From assembly GCA_032358255.1 (NCBI GenBank), contig JAULBX010029303.1:1-22486 (forward strand): 22,486 nucleotides of DNA, given 5' to 3'. Position 1 is the first letter of the stretch; each line of letters opens with the position of its first letter. Of this stretch, positions 10,701 to 20,871 are shown piece after piece. The notes under the pieces were generated by a model that saw only the letters and a list, made by a program, of their open reading frames with translations, did no database searches and was not told the DNA's origin. The DNA is from Heterotrichella gracilis (lineage: Eukaryota; Sar; Xanthophyceae; Tribonematales; Xanthonemataceae). The position numbers were made by a program, and so were the translations under genes.

Positions 10701-11418
10701 GAATTGTTGCCAAGCAGGTGTGGGCAAGCTGGAAGTGCGTTGGTCGCTCACAAAGTTGTTTACGACGAGGAGATGTGGCGCAATAAGGTGCAGAGCGCCT
10801 ATGGGAGCCGCAGATCGTGGACTGTGGTGCAGGTTATCCAGCCAGATGAACCAGGCCTTTTGATTCAGTGCCGACAAGGAATATGACAGCCGCCGTTGTG
10901 CAGCAAAGTCTGCGAGACTAACAGGTGAAAAGTGAACAAGTTAAGGTAAGCTACACCACCCAACCCACAGTGTGAACGGCCGTTCGTCTGCGCCTCTATG
11001 CATGCATGCACAGTCAGACTGGAGTCAGCATGCGGGGGTGCACACGGCATGTGAGAGCCAGCCACTCATACTGCAAACTCGCCTTGGCAGGGTCGTCAAT
11101 GCGCAGCTCGCTTCCATCCTCCAACGTGAGGCATATCGCACGGAATGGAAAGGTGACGGGCGTGGGGAAACCTCCATGCAGGCCTACCACCCCTTCCACT
11201 CCACAAAACTTAGTTGCCAGGCTGCGCAAGGTGCTGTTGTGTCGTCTTAACGCCTCTTTGGAAAAATACGAGTCAAAGCTATCGATCGCGCTGGTGCTGG
11301 CGACGGCCCCATCGTCCTCCACTCGCAGCCTCTTTACGTGAGGTGCAGCATGTGCCTCTGCTGGGCAGCTGGTGGTGGGGAGCCCTTGAGAAGGGTCCTG
11401 GGCTGCTGTCAACGGCAT
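7792..11418 (-). CDS. PLP-dependent class I/II aminotransferase, ARO8 / KAT II-aminoadipate type
   Basis: Seven exons on the minus strand: 11418-11071, 10611-10486, 10116-9961, 9683-9491, 9135-8936, 8636-8520 and 8055-7792, giving about 467 residues. The fold-type I landmarks are in order: GLHGGFPTPVTFPF near the N terminus, LTNGSNHAIE and LLLDEGDHMLVEEYLYP, VPVGQNPTG (Asn 234), IMEDDPYFYLQF (262-270), the PLP-lysine motif TFAKFLSPGLRQGW (Lys 304), and the carboxylate-binding Arg in PYVRLSYS (Arg 440). This set matches fungal aromatic aminotransferase I and animal kynurenine/2-aminoadipate aminotransferase, so the likely reaction is transfer of an amino group from aromatic or related amino acids to 2-oxoglutarate. 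Exact substrate and compartment cannot be read. The ATG at 11418 heads a non-conserved N terminus of about 45 residues. Intron 1 lacks a clean in-frame GT donor: the exon ends CAG then TATGAG, as if one G were lost. All other introns are GT-AG. Confidence 0.88.
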
Positions 11419-12679
11419 TTTCAGCAACAACCACAGAAACGAGGCAGGTGGTGGTGCTCAAACCACGGTCAGGCACTGCGGGCTGACACCCGCAAGGTAC
11501 ATGTGAGAGGGCAGCCAGTTGTGTGGCACTCAGGCAGCCAGCCACATGTGTTTGGCAGCAACTGCGCGTGCGCACCCTATTGCGCACCACAAAGTTCACT
11601 GCAACTGGTAGTCACCAACCAAGTCTACAAGCACATTCGTCTGCAACTGAAGCGCTTGTGGACGAGGTTTGTGGGTGGGTTTTTGAAGGTCGCCCAGTTT
11701 TGGCCGGGCCTCGAGTGCCTGTCGCAGTAGGGTTTCCCCAACTTCCCGCGCTAGGGTTATTCGATCGACGAGCCAAATGGTTTCTCCTCGTTCCACACAT
11801 ATATGCCCCTTGCAGTCAAAAGTCAACGTCAGAGAAACAAACAGCACCAAAACAGCCTGCCCAGTTGTCCGCAACAGCATTTCTCAGCTTTAGGCTAAGT
11901 TCAGGTGTGGTTCCTGGGTTTAGTTCCGTACTTGCTTGATCGGCAGGTAAGCTGGGCCTGCGTTGACTTGGGCCGTTGAGCCGAACAATTTCTCGTTAGA
12001 AGTGCCGTGGACAGCGACAAAGCCCACGCCCTCGCAACAACAAACGCGCCTGACATCCCGAGCTTGTTTTCTGTTGCTGACAGCATCGCGAATACCGTGT
12101 AGAACGCGGAGTTGAGCCACGAAGGTGAGTGCACATCGTGTGTTATGTTGAGGGTGGTAGCCAACACTGGCGATTACACTGCCAGCACGGAACGGATACG
12201 GCCCTGCCAAGCCAGCTTCTTCGTATTGTTGCTAACAACCGCAAGGAAGTGCCACGCATATATATGTGGTAGCCTAGGCATCTGTATGTCGTTGATGTTG
12301 ACTATAAGCTAGGCCTAGGCCACTCCAAACCTATCTCGCAAGCAAATGCCACAGTCACCTCTAGAGGACAATTGTTTTTACTGCACTGCCCAAGACACCA
12401 CGCACTTTATTATTGGATCTCACCTTCGGATTCGTGGGTCCAGTCAACGAAACTGTTGTGCCTGCTCTGCCTAACCAGTACAGAGCTAACGCCAGTACAG
12501 AAGACGTTTCTCCTCACACGCTGGCTGGGGGTTGTGCCAGTCTTGCATGGGATGCAGCAAGCATAGGCAATATCACGTGCCTCAGCTGCACAAGCAACAG
12601 CCAGTTGGTCAGTGAACGTGATATACACTGGGATGTGTATTGCAGGTTTGCATGCACAGCTAGCTGCACTATCATCAAC
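11419..12679. other. Divergent upstream region shared by the aminotransferase and the FHA-PHD gene
   Basis: The two start codons, at 11418 on minus and 12680 on plus, face away from each other across about 1.26 kb. No exon with a recognisable product was found. TAGGGTTT at 11728-11735 and CTAGGGTTAT at 11751-11760 resemble telo-boxes, and a TATATAT run lies near 12259. Minus-strand open frames here (for example 11596-11880) have no recognisable domain; an additional upstream exon or 5' UTR intron for either gene cannot be excluded. Confidence 0.5.
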
Positions 12680-15600
12680 ATGGAGACGGCACCAGAAGTA
12701 TTTGGCAGCCTCATTATTGTCTCCAAAGACGGGGGCAATGATGTTACCTTCCCAATTGACAAGCGTCACGTCGTGATTGGGAGGGAGAAAACATGTGATA
12801 TTCGCCTCATCAACAGGGAGGTGTCAAGGCAGCATGCTGAGCTGCAGGTTGACGAGCACGGCAGGGTGAGTTACTTCCTTGGCACAGCTTCTGTGAGTGA
12901 CAGGTGTTGCTTCACCAGGTTGCAATAGTCAACAGCTTCGCCTATTTCATTTCTTTTCCGCAGGTGTGGTTGAACAGCCTGGGCAAGGACCCTGTCAGTG
13001 TGAACGGGGCACCTGCAACAGAGACAACCGAACTGTCTACTGGGGACATGATTGAGGTATGCCAAACGGGTGCTGTTCCCCTCACCTGCGCCTGCTCTGC
13101 TGGTCCTTGACTGTCATGCATATATTGGGGGCTCGCAGGTACACCTGGCTGGACGCTCCAGAGTGTTTTACTATGCCTCAACTGAGGAGGAAACTGTCCA
13201 GGTAAGCTCTTCAGCTTGGAAGCGGGTACCAGCCTGCAGTTGTCAGGGAGGCTTGGTTGGGATGGTTTGTAACGGCGTTGTGCTTTGCAGGTGTATGCCA
13301 ACAAGGTTCTAGGGGAGATGAGCCACTTCAAGGCAGCAAGTGAGTACCCACAGTGCATCGTCATTAACCCTGCTCCATCTCATTAAGTGTGTGTATGGCA
13401 GTGACTGTATTTGCGTACCTGCAGGGAGGAAAACCCTTGAGACCGTTCTTGAGGCGGAAGAGGTGTTTGACGACGAAAATGCAAACCTTGCCAACCTGCC
13501 AGCTAAATCCCCTGCAATGGTCGCCAAGAAAACCCCTTCCAAGGTACTGCCATGCAGCAGTCAGCTTTGATCCATGCTGGCCTTCCCCATTCCACCCTCT
13601 TCTTACTGACAAAAGCCATTTTCATCCAGGGCATATTGAAGAGCAACGGGGCACCAAAAGCAGCGCCGCCACCGGCCCCACCCCCGCCGCCACCCGGTAC
13701 TGCCAAGCCCCGCATGGCAAAGCCTATCGCAGTTAAGCAATCCGCGGCGCCTGCCCAGCCCAGCATGGCTGACCTGCACTCGCAGCTTCAAGAAGAGCTG
13801 AAGGTATGCTCAGGAAAGCATGCTCTGCACCGCTCCACAAATGGTTCACATGCGCTCCTTTTCCTGGACTTGCATCAATCCCATCATGGCAGCACCAATG
13901 TGGTGTACTTGCATGACATGCTGACTAACAATGCATGCCCCTACATTGCAGACTGGCGCTCACAAGCTGCGCAAGGTGAAGAAGAGCCCCGCAGGCAAGG
14001 CATCCGGCGGGCACCCCTTTGTCCCCAACGCACAGGAACTGCAAAAGCTGCGCGCAGGTGAGCGCCATCATGGGGCAAGTTCTCGGCATATGCCATGTGC
14101 CCTGTGTGCTTCAATCATGGCCATCCATGTATTGACATGTCGGCATGAGTGTAAATTGGTAATGTGTCATGAACGTGCAGTTCCATCAGTAACGCTGCAC
14201 CAATACTTGCCCTTGAAAGTTGCAACATTACTGAGATGAAGATATTTTTATTGAAATCTTTCATCGTAAAATTCAAGGGGACTCAGGATACACCATTTTC
14301 GGTCAATGAGACCTGCACATGCATCCTGCAGGCCTGAGGAAGACCCAGAGGGAGGATACCAAGGAGCAGGAGGAGGGTGGTGCACAGGAGGAGGCTCCAG
14401 TGGAGGCGGCCCAGGCTGAGGCGCCAGTGGAGGTGCCCGCACCCGCCCTGGCTGCGCCCACCTCTGTTGTGCCCCCCTCTGAGAAGCGCAAGAGCGTGCG
14501 GTTCCAGCTGACCAGCTCCCCCGAGGGTGTTGCATGTGACGCCACCGCCACCATCACCCTGCAGCCACACAGGTTCACCGAGGTAGGGGAGCAGGGGGTG
14601 GCGGTGGCGCACTTGAGGGTTGGGGGATGCCCTGCTGCATCAATGTGTGTGCATTATTACGCAAGGCCCTTGATCAACCAAAACAAGGTGTTGTCCAATG
14701 ATCTGGCTGTACTCATAAACTCAATCAAGTTAAATTAAAAAAAGTTCGTCTTGTTACTGGAGATGACATGTTGAACATGCTTGTGACAGACATGTGGCAT
14801 GGTTGCAGGTGGTGCAGATTGACGCTGACACCACCGTGGCGTTCTCGCGCTGGGCCATGGGTGCAACCCCCTCGCCACAGCCCATGCCCGGCGCCACTCC
14901 CACCCAGGCAACCCCCGCCACGGACCAGCCCAAGCGCAGGAAGATGAGCCGCGGCACCCCCTCCAAGGGCCTGCTGCCCACCTCGGGTGAGGTTGAGGGC
15001 AGGGGCCGCATGGGCGAACTGATGGATGAGGACATGGGTGAGGTGGACAGCCCGGTGCTGGGTGTGGTGGTGACCCAAACCCCACAGACAGCGGTGAAGG
15101 AGGCGGAGGGGGCTGTGGCCACACCAGTGGTGGAGGTGTCACCAGCGCCAACAGAGGTGATGGTGCCTGGATCAGCCAGGAACACCCCCCGTACAGCTGC
15201 CAAGGCGGCCACACCCAGGAGCAGCCAGCGGTCCTCTTGCAAGAAGCGTGGGGCGTCTGCCTCACCTGCGCCGCCCTCCACCACCCGGCGCGCCTCGGCT
15301 GCCAAGACCCCTGCAGGCGACCTGTTCACCGATGGGGTGCCTGCTCCCGGGAGCGCAGGGGGCCCCACGCCTGCTGGCGCCGGCACCATGGCACCATCCG
15401 GCACCCCCATGACAGGTGTGCCTGCACTTAATAGCTAATGACATGCATTGCAGCACAACAGCCAGATGATCAGTCAATCTTGCACATGCAGCGCCAAGCA
15501 TTTTGATCCTGCTGCAGCTTGTGTGCTGGTATGGCACCCGCCACCCTTTTCATGCCATGTTGTCCGCTGGTCCTGATTGCTGGCACGACTGCCTGGTGCA

Positions 15601-18600
15601 GACCTTGCGCCCCATCCGGTGGTTGCCATGGAGGTGGATGCGCAGGAGCTGCACGCCAAGCTGTGCGCACTGGCCGCACAGGAGGAGGTGAGGCAACACC
15701 ATGAACCACAGGCATGCAACTGCTTAACAATTAAACCAAAATTCGGCTAAAGCTCTAATGTTTTTTTATTATCATGACTGCCACAAGCTTGGGTTCAGCT
15801 TGAGTTATTATTGAACGGCGGTGCATGGATTGCTTTAAACTGTTGCCTGTCATACCGTTTGATATGCAGTGCTCATGCCAATGCCAAGCCGGTCATCACA
15901 GTGCCCTGCGTGAGTCTTCTGGCTGGCGCATAAAAATGCGCTGTACCTCCCCATTCCCCCTGTCGTCATTTCCTGCCTGCCTGTGTGTATGTAAATTGTG
16001 TATCCTATTCTTGGCGTGGGTGCATGACAGGCAGCCTTGTGTGGCGTGCAGGAGGAACCGGCTGCTGACTCCACCCAGCCCATGCCCGAGGTGACCTTTG
16101 CCTTCCCTTCACACGTGGACATCACCCAGCCCATGCCCCACATCAGCGTGGCAATGGCACAGGGGCCAACAAACACGCCAGGGGCCGCCACCGGCCCGCT
16201 GCCCAACATCACCATCGTGTTGCCCTCCAGCATGTTTGCCGTGCATGCCAACGGCGCACGCGACATCACCGTGCACCTGCCGGACTTTGATATGACCAAC
16301 CAGGTGTGTAATGCTGATCCTGCTTGCAGACTTCCCCTGCACCATTTGAATCTGAGAGGAGCATTTGCATGAAGGCATCGTAATACCCTGGTCCATTTAG
16401 CACCCTTCACTAGTGCTTTTTAATTTTCTTTCACTAGTACTTATAAAATTGATTCTGTTTTCTTTGGGATTCAGCAAAATTATCGAACATTGGTATCACT
16501 CATTATATGAGCGCAAAAAATATGTAAATCAAACTATTCTCTTAGTAAACGAAATAGGCTTGGCGGGCGCCTGAGGCTGTGTGTATTGGCGCAGGAGTGC
16601 ACTGGTGACGCTGGCGTGGTGACCATGTCCCCCCACAGCGTGGATGTGGCCATGGAGGAGCGTGACGAGCGTGACATGACGGTGGAGCTGCCGGCAGACC
16701 TGTTCAACACACCGGCCAACTGGCACATGGCGTCCAGGGTGAGTGCCATGCGGCATCACGTGCATGGGGCGCGCACAGCTGCATGTTCTGTGCGCACATC
16801 CTCTGCGTTTATTTTGTTGATTTGGTGTGAGCTGAGGCTGTTGGTGCTTCAGGTTGAGGACCTGGATGTGGATATCCCCAGCATGGTGCAGCTGGAGGAC
16901 GGGGTTGAGGAGCGTGAGGCCATGGAGACAGAAGGGGTGCAGCAGGGAGGGGAGGATGCGCCTGCAGCTCAGCCGGCCACTGCTACCCTGCCCGCTGACC
17001 AGGTGAAGGCCATGCAGCGCCTGGTGGGGCAGCTGCGCAGGTCGGGAGCGATGTCCCGCGCTCACCAGACCAAGGTGGGGGCACATATACACACACTGCT
17101 GCGCTCATCCCTGCGGGCTGCACATGCATTCACCGCATGGCTTAGTATGCATTCATCACACTGCCCCAGCCCCCACCCAACATGACCTCAGACTGCGCAA
17201 GGTCAGCACGTGTGTCAGCACAGTGCCATATTTACCTATCTGGCAGTACTGCTGGAATGCATGTGATTGACAATGTACACTGTGCCGCCACCCTTGGCGC
17301 AGATTGCGCTGCTGTCCAAGCACCTGCTGAAGCGCACTGCGCAGCTGCACAAGTGGCGGGGCATCGCAGAGAACCTGGACACGCTGCTGGGGGCAGAGCG
17401 GAGCCGGGTGGCGCAGCTGGAGGAGCAGCTGGAGGCAACCAAGCAGGAGGCCGGGTCAGCGCCTTCCAAGGTGTGTGAATGCACTGCTTGGTCTCTGCCT
17501 ATTTCGTGCACTGCAGCAGAATGCCATTTGCCTGAATACAGGAACTGGCTGCTTACTGGATAGGTGTGGTCATGTGGTTGCTGACTGCTCTCTAGCTCTG
17601 TTGCTGGAATGCATCTGGTTGATTATAATAACAACGTGTATGTGGTTGCTTCCTCCTCAGGTGGTTGTGCTGCGGCCACATGGCTCCCCAGCCCCCACCG
17701 CACCCCTGCCGGCAGTGCAGCGCTGCGGCGGGGTGGTGGTGGTGCGGCCAGCACCCACCATCGCCAGCCCACCTCCCCAGGCACCTGCCGCCAGTGTTGT
17801 GGCGCCAATGGCAGTGGACCTGGCCCCGGTGGTACAGGATGCGGTGCCCAGCCCCCAACCAGCTGTCATTTTCAGCCAGGCTGTGTCCGGAGGTGCAAAG
17901 GTGCGCACACCGGTACTTGGACGATTATAAACCTGATTGGTGTGCAATGGGGCGTGTGGTGCGCATGCATGTTGCTTGCCCTCCATCACCCATGCAAGCA
18001 AAGCGTTTTTTCATCCCAAACTGTTGTGCTGCAGGGCGTGACTCAAGTGGTCCCCGCCTCAGCGCGTGGCGCACGTTCAGTGAACATGAAGGTGCGCCAG
18101 TTGTCAGAGGCTGCCCATGGATCCACGCCGCTGTCAGTGGCACCCCAGGAGGTTTTCAGGAGCCCTGTGCAAGGTGAGGGGCATGTCCATGACCACAGCA
18201 GGATTCCGTGCAGGTCATGACCACTCCAGAAACTTTCAAATCCTATTTTATAACATACATTGAAATGTAAATCTTTTATCTGTGTAATCATCAGCAAGAA
18301 AAACCATGAATATCTGCTCATGTTAAATGCCCCCCCATGTATCCGTTGTATTGGTAGGAATTAGGACCGATTGTGTTGATCAATTTCCCAATGTGCTTCT
18401 GATGGGCACCCACAGCAATCACGCTGACGTTGCCTGGTGCGTGCTTGGCAGCACCCACAGCCACAACTGGCATGGCCCGCTGGAAGTTCATCGGCCCCCG
18501 CAACCTGAAGGCCAAGCCCGTGACAAAGACACCTTGCGTGCCCCGCTGGATGTTTGCCAGCCCAAAGCCAGGCAAGGAGGACGACGCGGTGCAGGAGGTG

Positions 18601-20029
18601 CCGTCATGGATGTTCCAGCAGCAGGAGCCACCGGCAAGCGTGATTGCAGAGGGTGCGTAGGCTGATACTGGGGCCTCTAGTCAACACTGCTGGACATGCG
18701 CATGAAGTCAACAGCTCGCTTTGGCATGCATGCATGAATGGAACCTCTTCCCATGTTGCAATGTTGAATAATGTCGATGTTGAACCAGCGGTCGTCTCCT
18801 GCTGCAGCCCCTGCACCTGCTGCTGTTGCCTGTGCCGAGGAAGACGAAGAGGAGGAGGATGCAGCCTGCTACCAGTGCGGCCAGGCAGACGTGGGCGACG
18901 TGCTGCTGCTGTGTGACGCATGCGACGCAGCCTGCCACCTGCAGTGCTGCAACCCGCCTCTCAAGCGCGTGCCCAAGGGAGACTGGTTCTGCGTCTCGTG
19001 CATTGCTGCCAAGTCCAAGCCAGCAGCCAAGGCAGAGCCTGCTCCCAGGCCTGCTGCCAGTAGACTGAGCGGCAAGCGCCCCAGCCAGGAGGCACCTGCC
19101 AACCCTGCGTGCCAGGCGGTTGCAGAGCCAGGCAACAGCAAGCGATCCAGGTAAAAGTGGCTGTGCAAGCAAGCTTCACAGCCAAACCTTCCATGGATCA
19201 CCAGCTGGTGCATACCAATGACCCATTTGATGCTGGATGGGAAGCTGGATTGCGGAAGTTACCTGAACTATCGCTGTGCCCCGCCTCCCCCCGCCTGGCG
19301 CATGCATTCACATGACGCCACCCTGCAGGCGCTCCTCGGTAGCCCCACCATCCGCCGCCCCCATCCCCGAGGGCCGCGCCACCCGCGGCCGCCGCCCATC
19401 CGCCCCCACCGACACGCAGCTGGCGGCGCACAGCAACGCCAAGCCCTCTGCGGGCGAGCAGCTGATGATGACCACTGCGCGTGGGGGTACGCGTGCGCGC
19501 AGGTCCAGTGTCAGCATCTGCTCACAGGCGCTGCCGCAGGTGGCGCATGCGGTGGAGCCTGTGTTGGAGACTGTGGCTGAGGAGGAGACAGAAAAAGGTG
19601 TGGGGGGGGGATGCTGCCAAAGTGCACAGCATGGCGCGTGAGTTGCATGAGCCTGCAATTGCCAGCAGGCAAATATAGCTGCGTGTGGCCATATACTCTT
19701 CTGTGCTGCTGAGGGCTGCATTTTGTGGCTGCTTTCTGAGCGACATGTTTTGCCTGCCATGCAGAGGAATCAGTGGCCCCCAGAGGGCGTGGGCGACCTG
19801 CGCGGCCTGAGGCGCCAACCAGCCAGGAGCCAACCAGGTACGGTGCCGTCCACTTTGCGTGTGTGCTGTTTGCAGGGCACTGGTGGTGCTATGTGTGAAG
19901 GTGTTGAGGGTGTGTGTGTGCGCGCGTAGGGAGGAATCTGCACGCAAGACGCGTGGGAGGAAAGCGGTCCCTGCTGGACCTGCTTCAGAGCCCAAGAGGG
20001 CCACACGCGCTCTGCGTGCGCGCAAGTGA
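12680..20029 (+). CDS. Large FHA / PHD-finger chromatin-type protein with PP1-docking-like motif (Ki-67- or TCF19-like layout)
   Basis: Twenty-one exons: 12680-12865, 12964-13056, 13139-13201, 13291-13339, 13425-13543, 13630-13803, 13952-14057, 14332-14582, 14809-15415, 15602-15687, 16052-16303, 16595-16738, 16853-17074, 17303-17470, 17661-17900, 18035-18173, 18452-18652, 18808-19150, 19329-19597, 19765-19837, 19930-20029. All are GT-AG with phases that close, giving about 1294 residues. Order: FHA domain (10-112), polyproline (about 183-192), KSVRF (317-321), a KRRK nuclear signal (389-392), many TP sites, degenerate hydrophobic-T-hydrophobic-x-LP repeats (585-724), coiled coil (about 757-835), three W-x-F motifs (977-1021), C4HC3 PHD finger (1054-1098), AT-hook-like RGRGRP (1244-1249) and a basic tail. 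Expected nuclear, binding phosphothreonine partners, PP1, histone H3 and DNA; these roles are inferred from the domains. The ATG at 12680 sits in CAACATGG just before the FHA domain. No full-length homologue is recognised. Confidence 0.85.
12707..13195 (+). other. FHA domain (exons 1-3 of the FHA-PHD gene)
   Basis: Residues about 10-112 carry the complete forkhead-associated signature. It comprises GR (34-35), CDIRL (39-43), SRQH with Ser 49 and His 52, VNG with Asn 76, the LSTGD turn, and a final SRVFYY strand. Arg 35, Ser 49 and Asn 76 are the residues that contact phosphothreonine in this family, and all are present. The spacing and the DPVSVNG segment recall the Ki-67 FHA domain. A phospho-dependent partner is likely; its identity is unknown. 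Confidence 0.93.
14490..14504 (+). other. KSVRF motif, candidate PP1-docking (RVxF) site
   Basis: Residues 317-321, in context EKRKSVRFQLTSSP, fit the RVxF consensus (basic, optional residue, Val/Ile, any, Phe/Trp) with basic residues before it, inside a predicted disordered segment. FHA proteins such as Ki-67 and NIPP1 use such a motif to recruit protein phosphatase 1. RVxF matches arise often by chance, so docking is inference. Confidence 0.55.
16070..16894 (+). other. Degenerate tandem repeats with a hydrophobic-T-hydrophobic-x-LP core
   Basis: Exons 11 to 13 encode a series of similar units about 17-20 residues apart. They are TQPMPEVTFAFPS, TQPMPHISVAMA, LPNITIVLPSSMF, RDITVHLPDFDM, RDMTVELPADLF and LDVDIPSM. 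Weaker relatives appear earlier as ATITLQPHRF (about 335-345) and DTTVAFSRWAM (354-364). The pattern suggests short amphipathic beta strands with an LP turn. No known repeat family is recognised. The repeats are spread over several exons with phase-0 junctions, which would permit exon-wise expansion. Confidence 0.7.
16990..17455 (+). other. Predicted coiled-coil segment of the FHA-PHD protein
   Basis: Residues about 757-835 (end of exon 13 and exon 14) are rich in Leu, Gln, Glu, Lys and Ala with heptad-like spacing, for example QVKAMQRLVGQLRR, IALLSKHLLKRTAQLHKW and SRVAQLEEQLEATKQEA. This is the only long proline-poor part of the middle region and may allow dimerisation. Confidence 0.65.
18867..19001 (+). 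other. PHD finger, complete C4HC3 set
   Basis: The zinc ligands are Cys 1054, 1057, 1069 and 1072, His 1077, and Cys 1080, 1095 and 1098, with Trp 1093 two residues before the seventh ligand. The GDVLLLCDACD and VPKGDWFCVSC segments are classic PHD sequence. An acidic stretch (EEDEEEED) precedes it, and no obvious aromatic cage is seen on the strand before the third ligand, which resembles PHD fingers that read unmodified H3K4. That specificity is inference. Confidence 0.95.
19782..19808 (+). other. AT-hook-like motif RGRGRPARP
   Basis: Residues 1244-1252 contain the RGRP core of an AT-hook flanked by further basic residues and prolines. Related degenerate copies are TRGRRP (about 1165-1170) and TRGRK (about 1268-1272). 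Together with the Arg/Lys-rich C terminus they suggest binding to the minor groove of AT-rich DNA. Confidence 0.65.
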
Positions 20030-20740
20030 GGGGCCTACAGCCTACCTGTGCCAGCTCAGTGAGCATGCAGAGATTTCCAATGTGCTTTTGCAGAAATTGA
20101 AGACTTTTTTCTCGACTCGTATAGAAGTGCGTTCCACTCCCGCACGTGTTCAACGCTCTACGTACATGCGATTGCAATCTGCACGAAATTACTTGAGGCC
20201 GTACTCGGGTAACCAGTTGTGCGTGATTGATCGCTCGTTGAGCATCCAATGTTGTTTATAATGGTAACCTTTCCATGGTCTGTGCAGTGGTTTGAAGCTG
20301 AACAGTCTGAGATCTTGCTGGCCCTTTGTCAATTTTTATGGGAATAATTTCATATACCGCCAAAACAACATACTGTGTGCAAGATTTTATGCTTGCAAGT
20401 TCATGACATTTACTTCTATGCAAATTTGCTATGATTGCCAATGCAATTTGCATTCCCAGATGCCCATTAGGAATCATTCATGATGCCAGTACAAGTCTGG
20501 TCCAGCTCTTGCGCTGGAGTACTGTAAGGAAATATGTTTCACATTGACTCTGTGCTGCCGCTCACCACAGCGTACACGGTAGTATCAAAATTAATGCCAT
20601 TCGGTCGATTCCTGGCGAATGCACGTTGTCAATTGCGTGCATTGCAATGCAAATTCCACAAAATGACGTGGCACGGACATAGCTGGTGGCACCAATGGCA
20701 CCAGCCCCTGTCTTCCTCATCTCGCATATCCCTCTGAGGC
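20030..20740. other. 3' region of the FHA-PHD gene and spacer to the right repeat arm; no gene supported
   Basis: No coding exon is recognised. The stretch is more AT-rich than the coding part and contains a TGTAA at 20523-20527. The largest open frames here are short and show no domain. Confidence 0.5.
20523..20527 (+). terminator. TGTAA poly(A)-type element for the FHA-PHD gene
   Basis: TGTAA lies about 494 bp after the stop codon at 20029 and just before the right repeat arm. It fits the chlorophyte poly(A) signal, but chance occurrence is possible. Confidence 0.35.
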
Positions 20741-20866
20741 AGCTGCAAGTCATGGCATGGCATACTGCTGGCAGTAATATTACAGGAGTTTGTGACAATC
20801 ATTGTCACAATCCATTATGCTGTCGTGGAACTTATAAAGTTTAACACAACAAGCCCATGGATTGCA

Positions 20867-20871
20867 TTACA
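20867..20871 (-). terminator. TGTAA element after the right kinase copy
   Basis: The plus strand reads TTACA, which is TGTAA on the strand of the kinase copy. It is the counterpart of the element at 1608-1612, retained in a diverged flank. Confidence 0.3.

Noticed and set aside
9676..10713. Minus-strand open frame of 345 codons as one exon
   Set aside because: It contains two true aminotransferase exons (10611-10486 and 10116-9961) but reads through the intron between them; the conserved protein is only obtained by splicing.
11596..11880. Possible upstream exon or transit peptide for the aminotransferase on the minus strand
   Set aside because: The sequence has a hydrophobic start but no homology, and no splice pair joining it in frame to the start region could be shown.
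14754..15410. Minus-strand open frame of 218 codons
   Set aside because: It is the antisense shadow of exon 9 of the FHA-PHD gene, where Pro/Ala/Thr-rich codons leave the opposite strand open.
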